Shown here: positions 1 to 5,418 of the stretch, one piece after another | How the letters are laid out: each line of letters starts with the position of its first letter | Numbering within the stretch: position 1 is the stretch's first letter | Assembly: GCA_964348615.1 (NCBI GenBank) | Contig: CAYGDE010000018.1 | Location: forward strand, 1-13,196 | DNA length: 13,196 nt | Reading direction: 5' to 3' | Source: DATIHT01 sp964348615 | GTDB lineage: Bacteria > Patescibacteriota > Microgenomatia > Curtissbacterales > GWA2-41-24 | Made by a program: the position numbers and the translations under genes | Notes under the pieces: generated by a model | Database searches by the model: none | What the model saw: the letters and a program-made list of their open reading frames with translations, nothing else | Told to the model about the DNA's origin: nothing

Positions 1-39
1 GTATTAAGTATTATGTATCAAGTATTAAGTATTGCGTAT
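1..39. repeat. Tandem low-complexity interspersed repeat (GTATTAAGTATT / GTATCAAG family)
   Basis: The block is built from near-copies of GTATTAAGTATT and ATGTATCAAG. It is cut by the window edge, so its full length is unknown. In frame 1 it reads VLSI-MYQ-VLSI-AY. It has the same style as the repeats translated inside the transketolase gene: short A/T-rich phrases repeated two or three times. Confidence 0.7.
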
Positions 40-150
40 AAAAACACGGAAGAGATTAGTGTTATTGCAATTCAAAAACATGATGAAGTCGGCTGTGTGA
101 TTACTGCAAATCGAACTTATAAAAAAGATATGGTGCCGACGGAATCCTGA
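1..150 (+). CDS. Possible 3' end of an unidentified gene (partial, repeat-bearing)
   Basis: Frame 1 is open from the first base to a TGA at 148-150, encoding about 49 residues. The first 13 codons are made of the tandem low-complexity repeat at 1-39; the rest (ending ...TYKKDMVPTES) looks like ordinary protein with alternating hydrophobic and charged residues. I do not recognise it. It may be the C-terminal tail of a gene entering from the left with a repeat inserted in frame, as happens in the transketolase of this window, or simply non-coding sequence with a fortuitous frame. An internal ATG at 13-15 would give a 45-residue product, with no ribosome binding site visible. It converges on the RNase H-like gene at 240. 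Low confidence. Confidence 0.3.
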   Translation, partial: VLSIMYQVLSIAYKNTEEISVIAIQKHDEVGCVITANRTYKKDMVPTES

Positions 151-239
151 GTGAGACGGGAATAAAATACCGAAATTAAAAAAAGCTCCAGTTGAACGTT
201 TTTTGAATGTAATAAGACTAATCTCACCCCTAGAAATAT

Positions 240-731
240 CTAGACATGTCGGTCTGCAACATGCGATGCACCCCAAGAAGAAGGTTTGGTGGCAACTTTA
301 AAACCATTGGCACGAATCATTCCCACAATTTCGGCAATCATATCTCTGGTTGGTCCATTCGGCCCTACATCTACATGAATTTCCATATCCAATTCTGTTA
401 AACCAAATGTTTTAAAGTCACCAACTAACTTTTCCGCAAGCTGAAGGGAAATTAAAGCTTCTTGCCAAATTCGCTGTTTTAAGGAGTGAATATTATTCAA
501 CTTCTGCCTACTCCAAAAATAGACTCCGCCATTACCTCTTTTGTGGACAATAAGCGCAGAAACATAATCCGCACTGCCATTTTGTGCCTGAGAATCGGTC
601 CCTATTATCACCTCATATGAAGCCATAGGATCGTCTGCCATAAACTTAATCATTTTGCCAAGAGTTTCGTCCCAATCCAACCTGCCAAATGTCGGGCTTG
701 TGAATTCACAAGGCATAAATGTCTCGTTCAT
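240..731 (-). CDS. YkuK/DUF458-family RNase H-like protein
   Basis: This 163-residue protein matches the RNase H-like YkuK (DUF458) family in length and motif order. GTDSQ at residues 44-48 carries the first acidic residue (D46), E91 follows the IHSLKQRIWQ segment, HVDVGPNGPTRD (119-130) carries D121, and the C-terminus has the family ending KP-S-[WY]-GAS-x-[VA]-[DN]-R with D160. These acidic residues fit the metal-binding set of an RNase H fold. The family is described as a predicted nuclease; the substrate is not known to me. It is probably cytoplasmic, with no signal peptide or membrane segment. It is transcribed alone on the minus strand from a promoter whose -10 box ends only about 10 nt before the ATG, and no Shine-Dalgarno is seen. 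Confidence 0.85.
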   Translation of the reverse strand: MNETFMPCEFTSPTFGRLDWDETLGKMIKFMADDPMASYEVIIGTDSQAQNGSADYVSALIVHKRGNGGVYFWSRQKLNNIHSLKQRIWQEALISLQLAEKLVGDFKTFGLTELDMEIHVDVGPNGPTRDMIAEIVGMIRANGFKVATKPSSWGASHVADRHV

Positions 732-741
732 CTTAGGGGTA

Positions 742-771
742 ATTCTACCTAATCACAACGCTTCTAGTCAA
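742..771 (-). promoter_or_regulatory. Sigma70-type promoter of the RNase H-like gene
   Basis: Read on the minus strand: TTGACT (771-766), an 18-bp spacer, then TAGAAT (747-742). The predicted transcription start is about 735, giving a leader of only about 4-5 nt before the ATG whose first base is 731. Confidence 0.6.
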
Positions 772-775
772 AATA

Positions 776-798
776 AAGACCCCATTCTCTGGGGTCTT
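776..798. terminator. Hairpin AAGACCCC/GGGGTCTT, possible terminator
   Basis: A perfect 8-bp stem (776-783 with 791-798) encloses a 7-nt loop. On the minus strand it is followed by a T-rich tract (TTTATTTT), so it could end transcripts leaving the SGNH hydrolase gene just before the RNase H-like promoter. On the plus strand it is followed by A residues, which argues against termination in that direction. Confidence 0.5.
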
Positions 799-807
799 AA
801 AAAAATA

Positions 808-821
808 GTACTGGCCAGTAC
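808..821. promoter_or_regulatory. 14-bp perfect palindrome GTACTGGCCAGTAC
   Basis: A perfect dyad lies about 37 bp upstream of the -35 box of the RNase H-like gene and between two GACCC-stem hairpins. It could be an operator for a dimeric regulator or simply a small hairpin. No regulator can be assigned. Confidence 0.4.
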
Positions 822-837
822 CTAAACTGAAAGGGCT

Positions 838-862
838 TAGACCCTAAATAAATCAGGGTCTA
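838..862. terminator. Hairpin TAGACCCT/AGGGTCTA, possible terminator
   Basis: A perfect 8-bp stem (838-845 with 855-862) encloses a 9-nt loop. The stem resembles that of the neighbouring hairpin at 776-798. There is no long T-run on either side, so it may be a weak terminator, an RNA-stabilising 3' structure or part of a repeat element. Confidence 0.4.
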
Positions 863-918
863 CATCCATCTTTGCAAAGATTAATAACAAGTGTCAAGAG
901 TATTTGATATAAAACTCG

Positions 919-1046
919 TTTAGGGGTGGCATCAGTGAGGTTTTTGAACGCATCTCGCTTACGCTCGATGTAAACCACAACAATCAGTTTATCCTGAACG
1001 AAGTGAAGGAAGCACTCAAAAATCGAACTGATGACAGGACCCCTAA
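919..1046. repeat. Imperfect long inverted-repeat element in the intergenic gap
   Basis: The outer arms TTTAGGGGT (919-927) and ACCCCTAA (1039-1046) are followed inward by CATCAGT/ACTGATG and TTTTTGA/TCAAAAA, all in inverted order with short mismatched stretches between. The interior contains two smaller foldbacks: CATC...GATG around 951-970, and TCCTGAACGAAGTGAAGGA near 994-1012, which resembles a widely dispersed bacterial intergenic repeat phrase. The element begins 10 nt after the SGNH stop codon. It may be a MITE-like insertion or a structured 3' end. The 65-residue minus-strand frame over it looks like translated repeat, not a gene. Confidence 0.5.
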
Positions 1047-1055
1047 GCAAATGCC

Positions 1056-2225
1056 TTACTCTCCAATCAACTTACTCTTCAGTATGAAATCCGCAGTCTT
1101 TGTACCCATAAACAAATTGCCGTTTATGTTGTAGTGAGCGTCGTTTGGAAAGTGCAAAATGCCGTTTTCATTTTTCCATTCAATTGCATCAAGCCTACCA
1201 TCATAAAAAGGAATGCCCAAATCCAGGCAGATACCGCCAAGTACTTCGTTAATCTGGTACGGCAAAGACTCCCCAGCTGCCAAGTGGTACTGGTCACGAA
1301 GCTGTTCCCAACTCGAAGTATCTACCTGAGCCCGTGGAATATTCACAGTAACCATAAACTTGGCCCCATGCGCCTCTGCCTGCTTTTCCATATCCGCAAG
1401 CAAAATTCGCTCAATATTCCATGTATCCAAAACATCTTGTGGAGGATTTTTCTGCGAAGCGATAATCTCAAATGGCCCGGAAATCAACTGTGCATCCGAA
1501 AGAAAAAATCTTTCGTCTTTTGGAAACCCAAGAATTTTAGTCCTAACTTTATCAACAATCTTCTTTGCAAACTCATTTCCCGATGCCGCTCGTACAACCA
1601 ATTGATAAATATACGTTTTCCTAACGATTTTGCCCAAAAAGTTCCCGCCTGCTCTTTCTTCTGGTGAAACTACATGGATTGAACCATTTTCTAACCTGAC
1701 CAGCTTGTTTTTGTAAGTGTCTCCAACATCGTTTGGCGAAAACGCCAAAATTACCATGTCCGGAGAAAATTGCCAAACCTTTTCCCGCAGGGTTAACCAC
1801 TGTTGGTCTGTTCCGTAACCCGAAATACCAAAATTATAACTTTCGACTTTGACTTTCAACTTTTCACTTAATCTTCTTACCATTACTTTCTGCCAAGTAT
1901 CGAAAAGGGTAACTTGCAGCGCTTCTTCTTGCGAATCTCCAAGTACTGCAATTCTAAATGTATCCGGTTCTTTTTCCCTTTTAAACTCGTCATCGCGGAA
2001 ACCGTAAGAATTTAAAAAAATCTGGTTCTCAAATTCTCCCTGACTTTTATAAGTGAAAGTTACATTAGGATTATTTTCATGCAAAAAAAGGCTGGAAGAT
2101 TTAAGCTTTGCCAAATTGTCCGGCATTGGGGTAAAAATCCGCAGGCATATTTCCAAAAAAACCAGTGTAAATAGCAAAGAAAAACAAACTAAGATCAACT
2201 TTAAATACGCAGTTTTTGCAAACAT
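1056..2225 (-). CDS. Membrane-anchored SGNH/GDSL-type hydrolase
   Basis: This 389-residue protein has one N-terminal transmembrane helix (about residues 8-30) and then an extracytoplasmic SGNH domain. Block I is LGDSQEE with the presumed nucleophile S98. Block II is NFGISGYG (G133). Block III is FSPNDV with N165/D166. Block V is FPNDAHYN with D362 and H364 completing the triad. Such proteins deacetylate or transfer acyl groups on cell-surface polysaccharides and are related to AlgJ/AlgX-like acyl esterases; the substrate here is unknown. The ATG begins 2 nt after the regulator's TAG, so the two genes are very probably co-transcribed and translationally coupled. No independent ribosome binding site stands out. 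This may be a cell-surface response controlled by the regulator. Confidence 0.8.
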   Translation of the reverse strand: MFAKTAYLKLILVCFSLLFTLVFLEICLRIFTPMPDNLAKLKSSSLFLHENNPNVTFTYKSQGEFENQIFLNSYGFRDDEFKREKEPDTFRIAVLGDSQEEALQVTLFDTWQKVMVRRLSEKLKVKVESYNFGISGYGTDQQWLTLREKVWQFSPDMVILAFSPNDVGDTYKNKLVRLENGSIHVVSPEERAGGNFLGKIVRKTYIYQLVVRAASGNEFAKKIVDKVRTKILGFPKDERFFLSDAQLISGPFEIIASQKNPPQDVLDTWNIERILLADMEKQAEAHGAKFMVTVNIPRAQVDTSSWEQLRDQYHLAAGESLPYQINEVLGGICLDLGIPFYDGRLDAIEWKNENGILHFPNDAHYNINGNLFMGTKTADFILKSKLIGE

Positions 2226-2227
2226 TT

Positions 2228-2890
2228 CTAAATTCTAACATCATCAATCTCTGCTTGTGAACCTTTTTTGAGAAGCTGAATCTTGGCAATCTGCAACAGC
2301 CGTTTTTTCTTACGAATTGCCCCAATCACCTCAAGCTTTTTCAGCTCTATGCTTGCAGTCTCGCGCGTCACACCAACCAAAGAAGCAATGTCTTCATGCG
2401 TCAGGGGCACTTGAATTAAAACTCCCTCGCCATCAGTTACTCCAAATCTATCCGCACAAATCAAAAGTATCGAACAAATCTTGGAATAAGCATTCCCAAA
2501 AGCCATATACTCCATCCGCTTCAAAAGCCCATAAAGTCTTGCAAGAATCCCTTCTGTTATTTCCTGGTATACCTGAGGCTGGTTTTTCAAGAGATTCACA
2601 AATGAGCGTCTATCCGCACGAAAAATAAAACAGGGCGTCATAGCCTCTACAAAATATTCAGTCTTAATATTGGCCAAAGACCAAGTTAGAGGAAAAATAT
2701 CTCCAGTTTTGAAAATAATTAAGGAAAACTTCTGTCCGTCTTTGGAAAGAGCATAAAGCCGAACGTATCCTTTTGAAAGATAAAAAACACCAGAAGGATT
2801 CTCCCCTGCTCTAATTATGGTTTCACCTCGCCTAAAATGCAGGGTGCGAAATTTCGAGAAGAAATCTAATAATCCTTCTTCTTGACTCAC
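2228..2890 (-). CDS. Crp/Fnr-family transcriptional regulator
   Basis: The protein is about 220 residues. Numbered from the first possible GTG at 2896, it has an N-terminal cyclic-nucleotide-binding-like beta-roll (about 15-110), a dimerisation helix (111-145) and a C-terminal winged helix (165-203). The recognition helix TRETASIELKKLE retains R178 and E179, the pair that reads the TGTGA-type half-site in Crp. The phosphate-binding cassette (GDIFPLTWSLANIKTE) lacks the Arg-Ser/Thr pair needed for canonical cAMP, and there is no N-terminal Fnr cysteine cluster, so the effector is unknown. Candidate starts are GTG 2896, TTG 2893 and GTG 2890. I chose 2890 because AGAGG sits 5 nt before it and because the predicted transcription start lies near 2892. 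Its own promoter carries a perfect Crp-type operator, so autoregulation is likely. Confidence 0.85.
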   Translation of the reverse strand: MSQEEGLLDFFSKFRTLHFRRGETIIRAGENPSGVFYLSKGYVRLYALSKDGQKFSLIIFKTGDIFPLTWSLANIKTEYFVEAMTPCFIFRADRRSFVNLLKNQPQVYQEITEGILARLYGLLKRMEYMAFGNAYSKICSILLICADRFGVTDGEGVLIQVPLTHEDIASLVGVTRETASIELKKLEVIGAIRKKKRLLQIAKIQLLKKGSQAEIDDVRI

Positions 2891-2898
2891 CAACACCT

Positions 2899-2927
2899 CT
2901 TATACACCAAAGCAAAATTGTAATCAA
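2899..2927 (-). promoter_or_regulatory. Promoter of the Crp/Fnr-type regulator
   Basis: Read on the minus strand: TTGATT (2927-2922), a 17-bp spacer, TATAAG (2904-2899). The predicted start of transcription (about 2892) falls inside the cluster of candidate start codons, implying a leaderless or nearly leaderless message. The -35 box is buried in the perfect operator at 2919-2934. Confidence 0.6.
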
Positions 2928-2934
2928 TCTTACA
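2919..2934. promoter_or_regulatory. Crp-type operator 1, perfect dyad TGTAA-N6-TTACA
   Basis: This perfect inverted repeat also satisfies the GTA-N8-TAC pattern used by some Crp-family members such as NtcA. It covers the regulator's -35 box, a position suited to autorepression. Its centre (2926.5) is 23 bp from operator 2. Confidence 0.65.
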
Positions 2935-2941
2935 GAAATAT

Positions 2942-2957
2942 TGTGATTGTTTTCACT
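2942..2957. promoter_or_regulatory. Crp-type operator 2, TGTGA-N6-TCACT
   Basis: Nine of the ten half-site bases match the E. coli Crp consensus TGTGA-N6-TCACA. Its centre (2949.5) is about 41.5 bp upstream of the start predicted for the divergent gene, the classical class II activation position. Confidence 0.65.
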
Positions 2958-2978
2958 GCACAGTTACAAATATTGCTG

Positions 2979-2984
2979 TATAAA
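2979..2984 (+). promoter_or_regulatory. -10 box (TATAAA) of the PH-like gene, weak -35
   Basis: TATAAA at 2979-2984 has no recognisable -35 hexamer 17 bp upstream, as expected for an activator-dependent promoter. The predicted start is about 2991, leaving a leader of roughly 54 nt that contains a strong Shine-Dalgarno. Confidence 0.45.
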
Positions 2985-3030
2985 GTAGCCAACACAAAAA
3001 CTATAAAAATTTACATACTTTTGGAAGAAG

Positions 3031-3038
3031 GGAGGTGA
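3031..3038 (+). promoter_or_regulatory. Strong Shine-Dalgarno GGAGGTGA
   Basis: An almost complete anti-16S match lies 6 nt before the ATG at 3045. It is the strongest ribosome binding site in the window and fixes this start. Confidence 0.8.
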
Positions 3039-3044
3039 AAGAAA

Positions 3045-3503
3045 ATGCAATACCCCTTCCAAAGCAAACTTTGGCGACTAGACTACGCCAACAAAACAAA
3101 GGGCTTAACAACAAACGGCACGTCTCGCATACTTGCTAGATTTAAACAGCCGTTTATCATAACTCTCTTCCCAGACGAGCTAATAATTGAAGAGCAAAGG
3201 GTAATCTGGATCAGAAACCGGGGACCTTTAATGACAGAGATTGATACGATAATGGCAACCGACATTGCTTGCGTCTACTCGTCTGCCGGACCATTTTTTG
3301 GCCATATTCACGTCCAAAGCCTAACTGGCGGACCAGAAATTTTGGTTGAAAAATTACCAAGAAGTAATGTTTTCCGCGCCAGAAGCATAATTGAAGGCAT
3401 CGCCCTTGCGTCTCGTGAAGGCCTTAGGATAAATAACCTAAATATTAACCTAGAAAGAGAAAATCTAATAAGGGCAGGCCAAGTTGAAAGTTCGCTTGTA
3501 TAA
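3045..3503 (+). CDS. Small PH-like domain protein, function unknown
   Basis: This 152-residue protein has no signal peptide or transmembrane segment and is presumably cytoplasmic. The core (about residues 37-122) alternates short beta-type segments (FIITLFPDELIIEE, RVIWIRNRG, ATDIACVYSS, GHIHVQSL, EILVEKL) and ends in a helix (VFRARSIIEGIALASREG). That pattern resembles the bacterial PH-like fold found in many small uncharacterised proteins; this is fold-level similarity by eye only. The C-terminal 30 residues look less structured. It is divergent from the Crp/Fnr regulator, has the only strong ribosome binding site of the region and sits under a Crp-type operator at about -41.5, so it is a likely activation target. 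It converges on the transketolase gene with 5 nt between stop codons and no room for a separate terminator. Confidence 0.7.
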   Translation: MQYPFQSKLWRLDYANKTKGLTTNGTSRILARFKQPFIITLFPDELIIEEQRVIWIRNRGPLMTEIDTIMATDIACVYSSAGPFFGHIHVQSLTGGPEILVEKLPRSNVFRARSIIEGIALASREGLRINNLNINLERENLIRAGQVESSLV

Positions 3504-3508
3504 AAACG

Positions 3509-5344
3509 TCACAATAGCAAAGACTTTATAAAGTTAGTAATTTTTGAGGCAGAAATACCTTCATAATTTAAAAGTTCGCTGCCCTTACCAGACATTGGCA
3601 TTTTAAAAACTGCAAGTTTATAAACTTTCACTCCACCGTCTTTGGCAAAAATTGAAAAAACCGCATCACCCAGTCCACCTTCTGCAAAATGGTCCTCAAC
3701 ACAAACAACAATATTATTAGTTTGGGAAGCGGCAACTTTAATGGCTTTTTCATCTATTGGTTTAATAGAATATGCATCTAAAACACGAACGTTTATCCCT
3801 TTTTGCGCTAAATCATCAGCAGCCGAAATGGCCTCGATCAAAGTAACCCCGCAAGCAACTATAGTCAGCTTATCTTTTCTGCTTGATCTCACTACTTTGC
3901 TCCCGCCAATCTTAAAATTTTCCCCGTTTTTGTATATAACTGGTGTTGGCGGTCTATTCGTTCTCATATAAACTAAGCCGTCATATTTGGCAGTTTCAAA
4001 AACCAACTTCTCGCAAGCTACAGCATCACCAGGACACAAAACTACACTCCCAAGCATTGCCCTAAACATGGCAATATCCTCAAGACCCATCTGCGAAGGC
4101 CCATCTTCCCCGATAGAAACACCCGCATGGCTCCCAACTATTTTCAAATTAGGCATACTGTAAGTTGCCATTCTGATTTGATCGTGAGCACGGGTTAAAA
4201 ATGCGGCAAAGGTCGAGGCAAAAGGAATAAATCCTATCTTTGACATGCCAAGAGCAACCCCAACCATATTCTGCTCTGCAATAAACATCTCAAAATATCT
4301 TTTTGGATGTTTTTGGGCAAAAATTTCCGACATTGTCGAATTACTTGTTTCCCCATCCAATACAACAACTCTTGGGTCAAAATCCCCCAGCTTAGCCAAA
4401 GCTCCCCCGTAAGCCTTTCTGGTGGCAACCATATCGTTTAGTTTGTAGTTAGTAGTTGGTAGTTTGTAGTCAAGATTTTTTTTAGCATTTGATATTGGAT
4501 ATTTGACATTGGAAATTGGATATTTTGCTGTAACGTCAATCTTTCCCAGCTTCTCCACTGCTTCCTCAAACTGTTCCTGCGAAAGTACTTTTCCATGCCA
4601 ACCTTCTTTATTTTCCAAAAAGCTCACGCCTTTTCCTTTTACTGTCCTGGCAATAATCATTTGAGGTTTTGAACCGCGAGGACTGGCAACCTTTTTAAAT
4701 GCACCTATTATCTGCTTCATGTTGTGACCATCCACAACATGCGTTTCCCAACCAAAAGCTTCCGCCCGAACCTTATATTTTCCAGTATCCCAGCCCAACA
4801 TAGTTTGTGTCGACTGACCAAGCCTATTAACATCCAAAATCGTAACTAAATTTGAAAGCTTGTAATAGGAAGCAACTTCCATCGCCTCCCAACAGGATCC
4901 TTCAGCCATTTCCGAATCACCCAAAAGTACATAAACCCTAGGACTATTTGATATTGGATATTTGATATTGGAAATTCTTGCCCTTTGGGCAAGCGCCATT
5001 CCCACCCCAACTGAAAGCCCTTGTCCGAGTGACCCCGTTGCAACATCTGCATATTCAAAATTTGGCCTAGGATGCCCTTCAAGTCTGCTACCAAATTTTC
5101 TATACGTTTCCAAATCGGCCCTCGTTAATTTTCCAGCAGCTGCCCAAAGCGCATACAAAAGTGGTGACGCGTGTCCCTTGGAAAAAATTACCTTATCCAC
5201 CCCAAACCGTAGTTGCCTAAAAAAAAGGCCGACCATAAGGTCGGTAGCCGAAAGAGAAGACGTCGGATGCCCCGACGCTGCATATGTTGTCATAAACAAA
5301 ATATAGTATCGAACCAATTTTGCCAGTTTTGCAAGTTCATTCAT
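3509..5344 (-). CDS. tkt: Transketolase, single-chain, with in-frame repeat insertions
   Basis: This 611-residue full-length transketolase transfers two-carbon ketol units in the non-oxidative pentose phosphate pathway, using thiamine diphosphate. Visible landmarks are SGHPTSS (H26), SKGHAS (55-60), ATGSLGQGLSVGVGMA (102-117), the GDS...N ThDP/Mg motif (GDSEMAEG at 142-149 to N173), KGKGVSFLEN, catalytic E357 in FIAEQNM, and the C-terminal domain from about 490. Two stretches are foreign to the family. RISNIKYPISNSP (about 123-135) lies between ALAQRA and RVYVLLGD. KYPISNVKYPISN plus LDYKLPTTNYKLN (about 274-303) lies in the linker between the PP and Pyr domains. Both are translated interspersed repeats, and the frame is intact on either side. 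The ATG at 5344 is set by a strong promoter just upstream; only a weak GAAG precedes it. It is a cytoplasmic housekeeping enzyme. Confidence 0.93.
   Translation of the reverse strand: MNELAKLAKLVRYYILFMTTYAASGHPTSSLSATDLMVGLFFRQLRFGVDKVIFSKGHASPLLYALWAAAGKLTRADLETYRKFGSRLEGHPRPNFEYADVATGSLGQGLSVGVGMALAQRARISNIKYPISNSPRVYVLLGDSEMAEGSCWEAMEVASYYKLSNLVTILDVNRLGQSTQTMLGWDTGKYKVRAEAFGWETHVVDGHNMKQIIGAFKKVASPRGSKPQMIIARTVKGKGVSFLENKEGWHGKVLSQEQFEEAVEKLGKIDVTAKYPISNVKYPISNAKKNLDYKLPTTNYKLNDMVATRKAYGGALAKLGDFDPRVVVLDGETSNSTMSEIFAQKHPKRYFEMFIAEQNMVGVALGMSKIGFIPFASTFAAFLTRAHDQIRMATYSMPNLKIVGSHAGVSIGEDGPSQMGLEDIAMFRAMLGSVVLCPGDAVACEKLVFETAKYDGLVYMRTNRPPTPVIYKNGENFKIGGSKVVRSSRKDKLTIVACGVTLIEAISAADDLAQKGINVRVLDAYSIKPIDEKAIKVAASQTNNIVVCVEDHFAEGGLGDAVFSIFAKDGGVKVYKLAVFKMPMSGKGSELLNYEGISASKITNFIKSLLL
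4439..4471. repeat. Interspersed repeat family 3 (TAGTTTGTAG / TTAGTAGTTGG) inside tkt
   Basis: The plus strand shows near-copies of TAGTTTGTAGT and TAGTAGTTGG. Read on the coding strand they give DYKLPTTNYKLN in the interdomain linker of transketolase. The unit is different from its neighbour at 4488-4526. Confidence 0.75.
4488..4526. repeat. Interspersed repeat family 2 (GATATTGGATATTT) inside tkt, copy A
   Basis: The plus strand shows GATATTGGATATTTGACATT and GGAAATTGGATATTTT phrases. On the coding strand they give KYPISNVKYPISN. It lies 16 bp from the family 3 block; both sit in the linker between the two catalytic domains. Confidence 0.8.
4946..4976. repeat. Interspersed repeat family 2 (GATATTGGATATTT) inside tkt, copy B
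   Basis: The plus strand shows GATATTGGATATTTGATATT followed by GGAAATT, nearly the same phrase as the block at 4488-4526 about 450 bp away. On the coding strand it gives ISNIKYPISN in a loop before the RVYVLLGD strand of the ThDP-binding domain. Confidence 0.8.
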
Positions 5345-5357
5345 AATTTCTTCAGGG

Positions 5358-5386
5358 ATTATATCCTAGGTTCACATAAAATCCAA
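5358..5386 (-). promoter_or_regulatory. Promoter of tkt
   Basis: Read on the minus strand: TTGGAT (5386-5381), a 17-bp spacer, TATAAT (5363-5358). The -10 lies inside the small dyad GGAT-ATA-ATCC and is preceded by CCTAGG. The predicted leader is only about 7 nt. It overlaps the divergent promoter of the glycosyltransferase operon. Confidence 0.7.
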
Positions 5387-5399
5387 AAAGAAGTATCAT
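5371..5399 (+). promoter_or_regulatory. Promoter of the glycosyltransferase/paralogue operon
   Basis: TTCACA (5371-5376), a 17-bp spacer, TATCAT (5394-5399). The start is predicted near 5406, giving a leader of about 13 nt without a Shine-Dalgarno. It shares DNA with the tkt promoter, so the two units probably compete for polymerase or share regulation. Confidence 0.5.
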
Positions 5400-5418
5400 T
5401 TAAAAGAATTTAAAAGTA

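Noticed and set aside
25..276. 83-residue minus-strand frame
   Set aside because: It overlaps the conserved C-terminal end of the RNase H-like gene in another frame, runs through the edge repeat and has no recognisable features.
853..1050. 65-residue minus-strand frame
   Set aside because: It is a translation of the inverted-repeat element and the hairpin next to it, without a ribosome binding site.
1134..1667. 177-residue plus-strand frame
   Set aside because: It is antisense to the SGNH hydrolase, whose catalytic blocks are intact; its composition is atypical.
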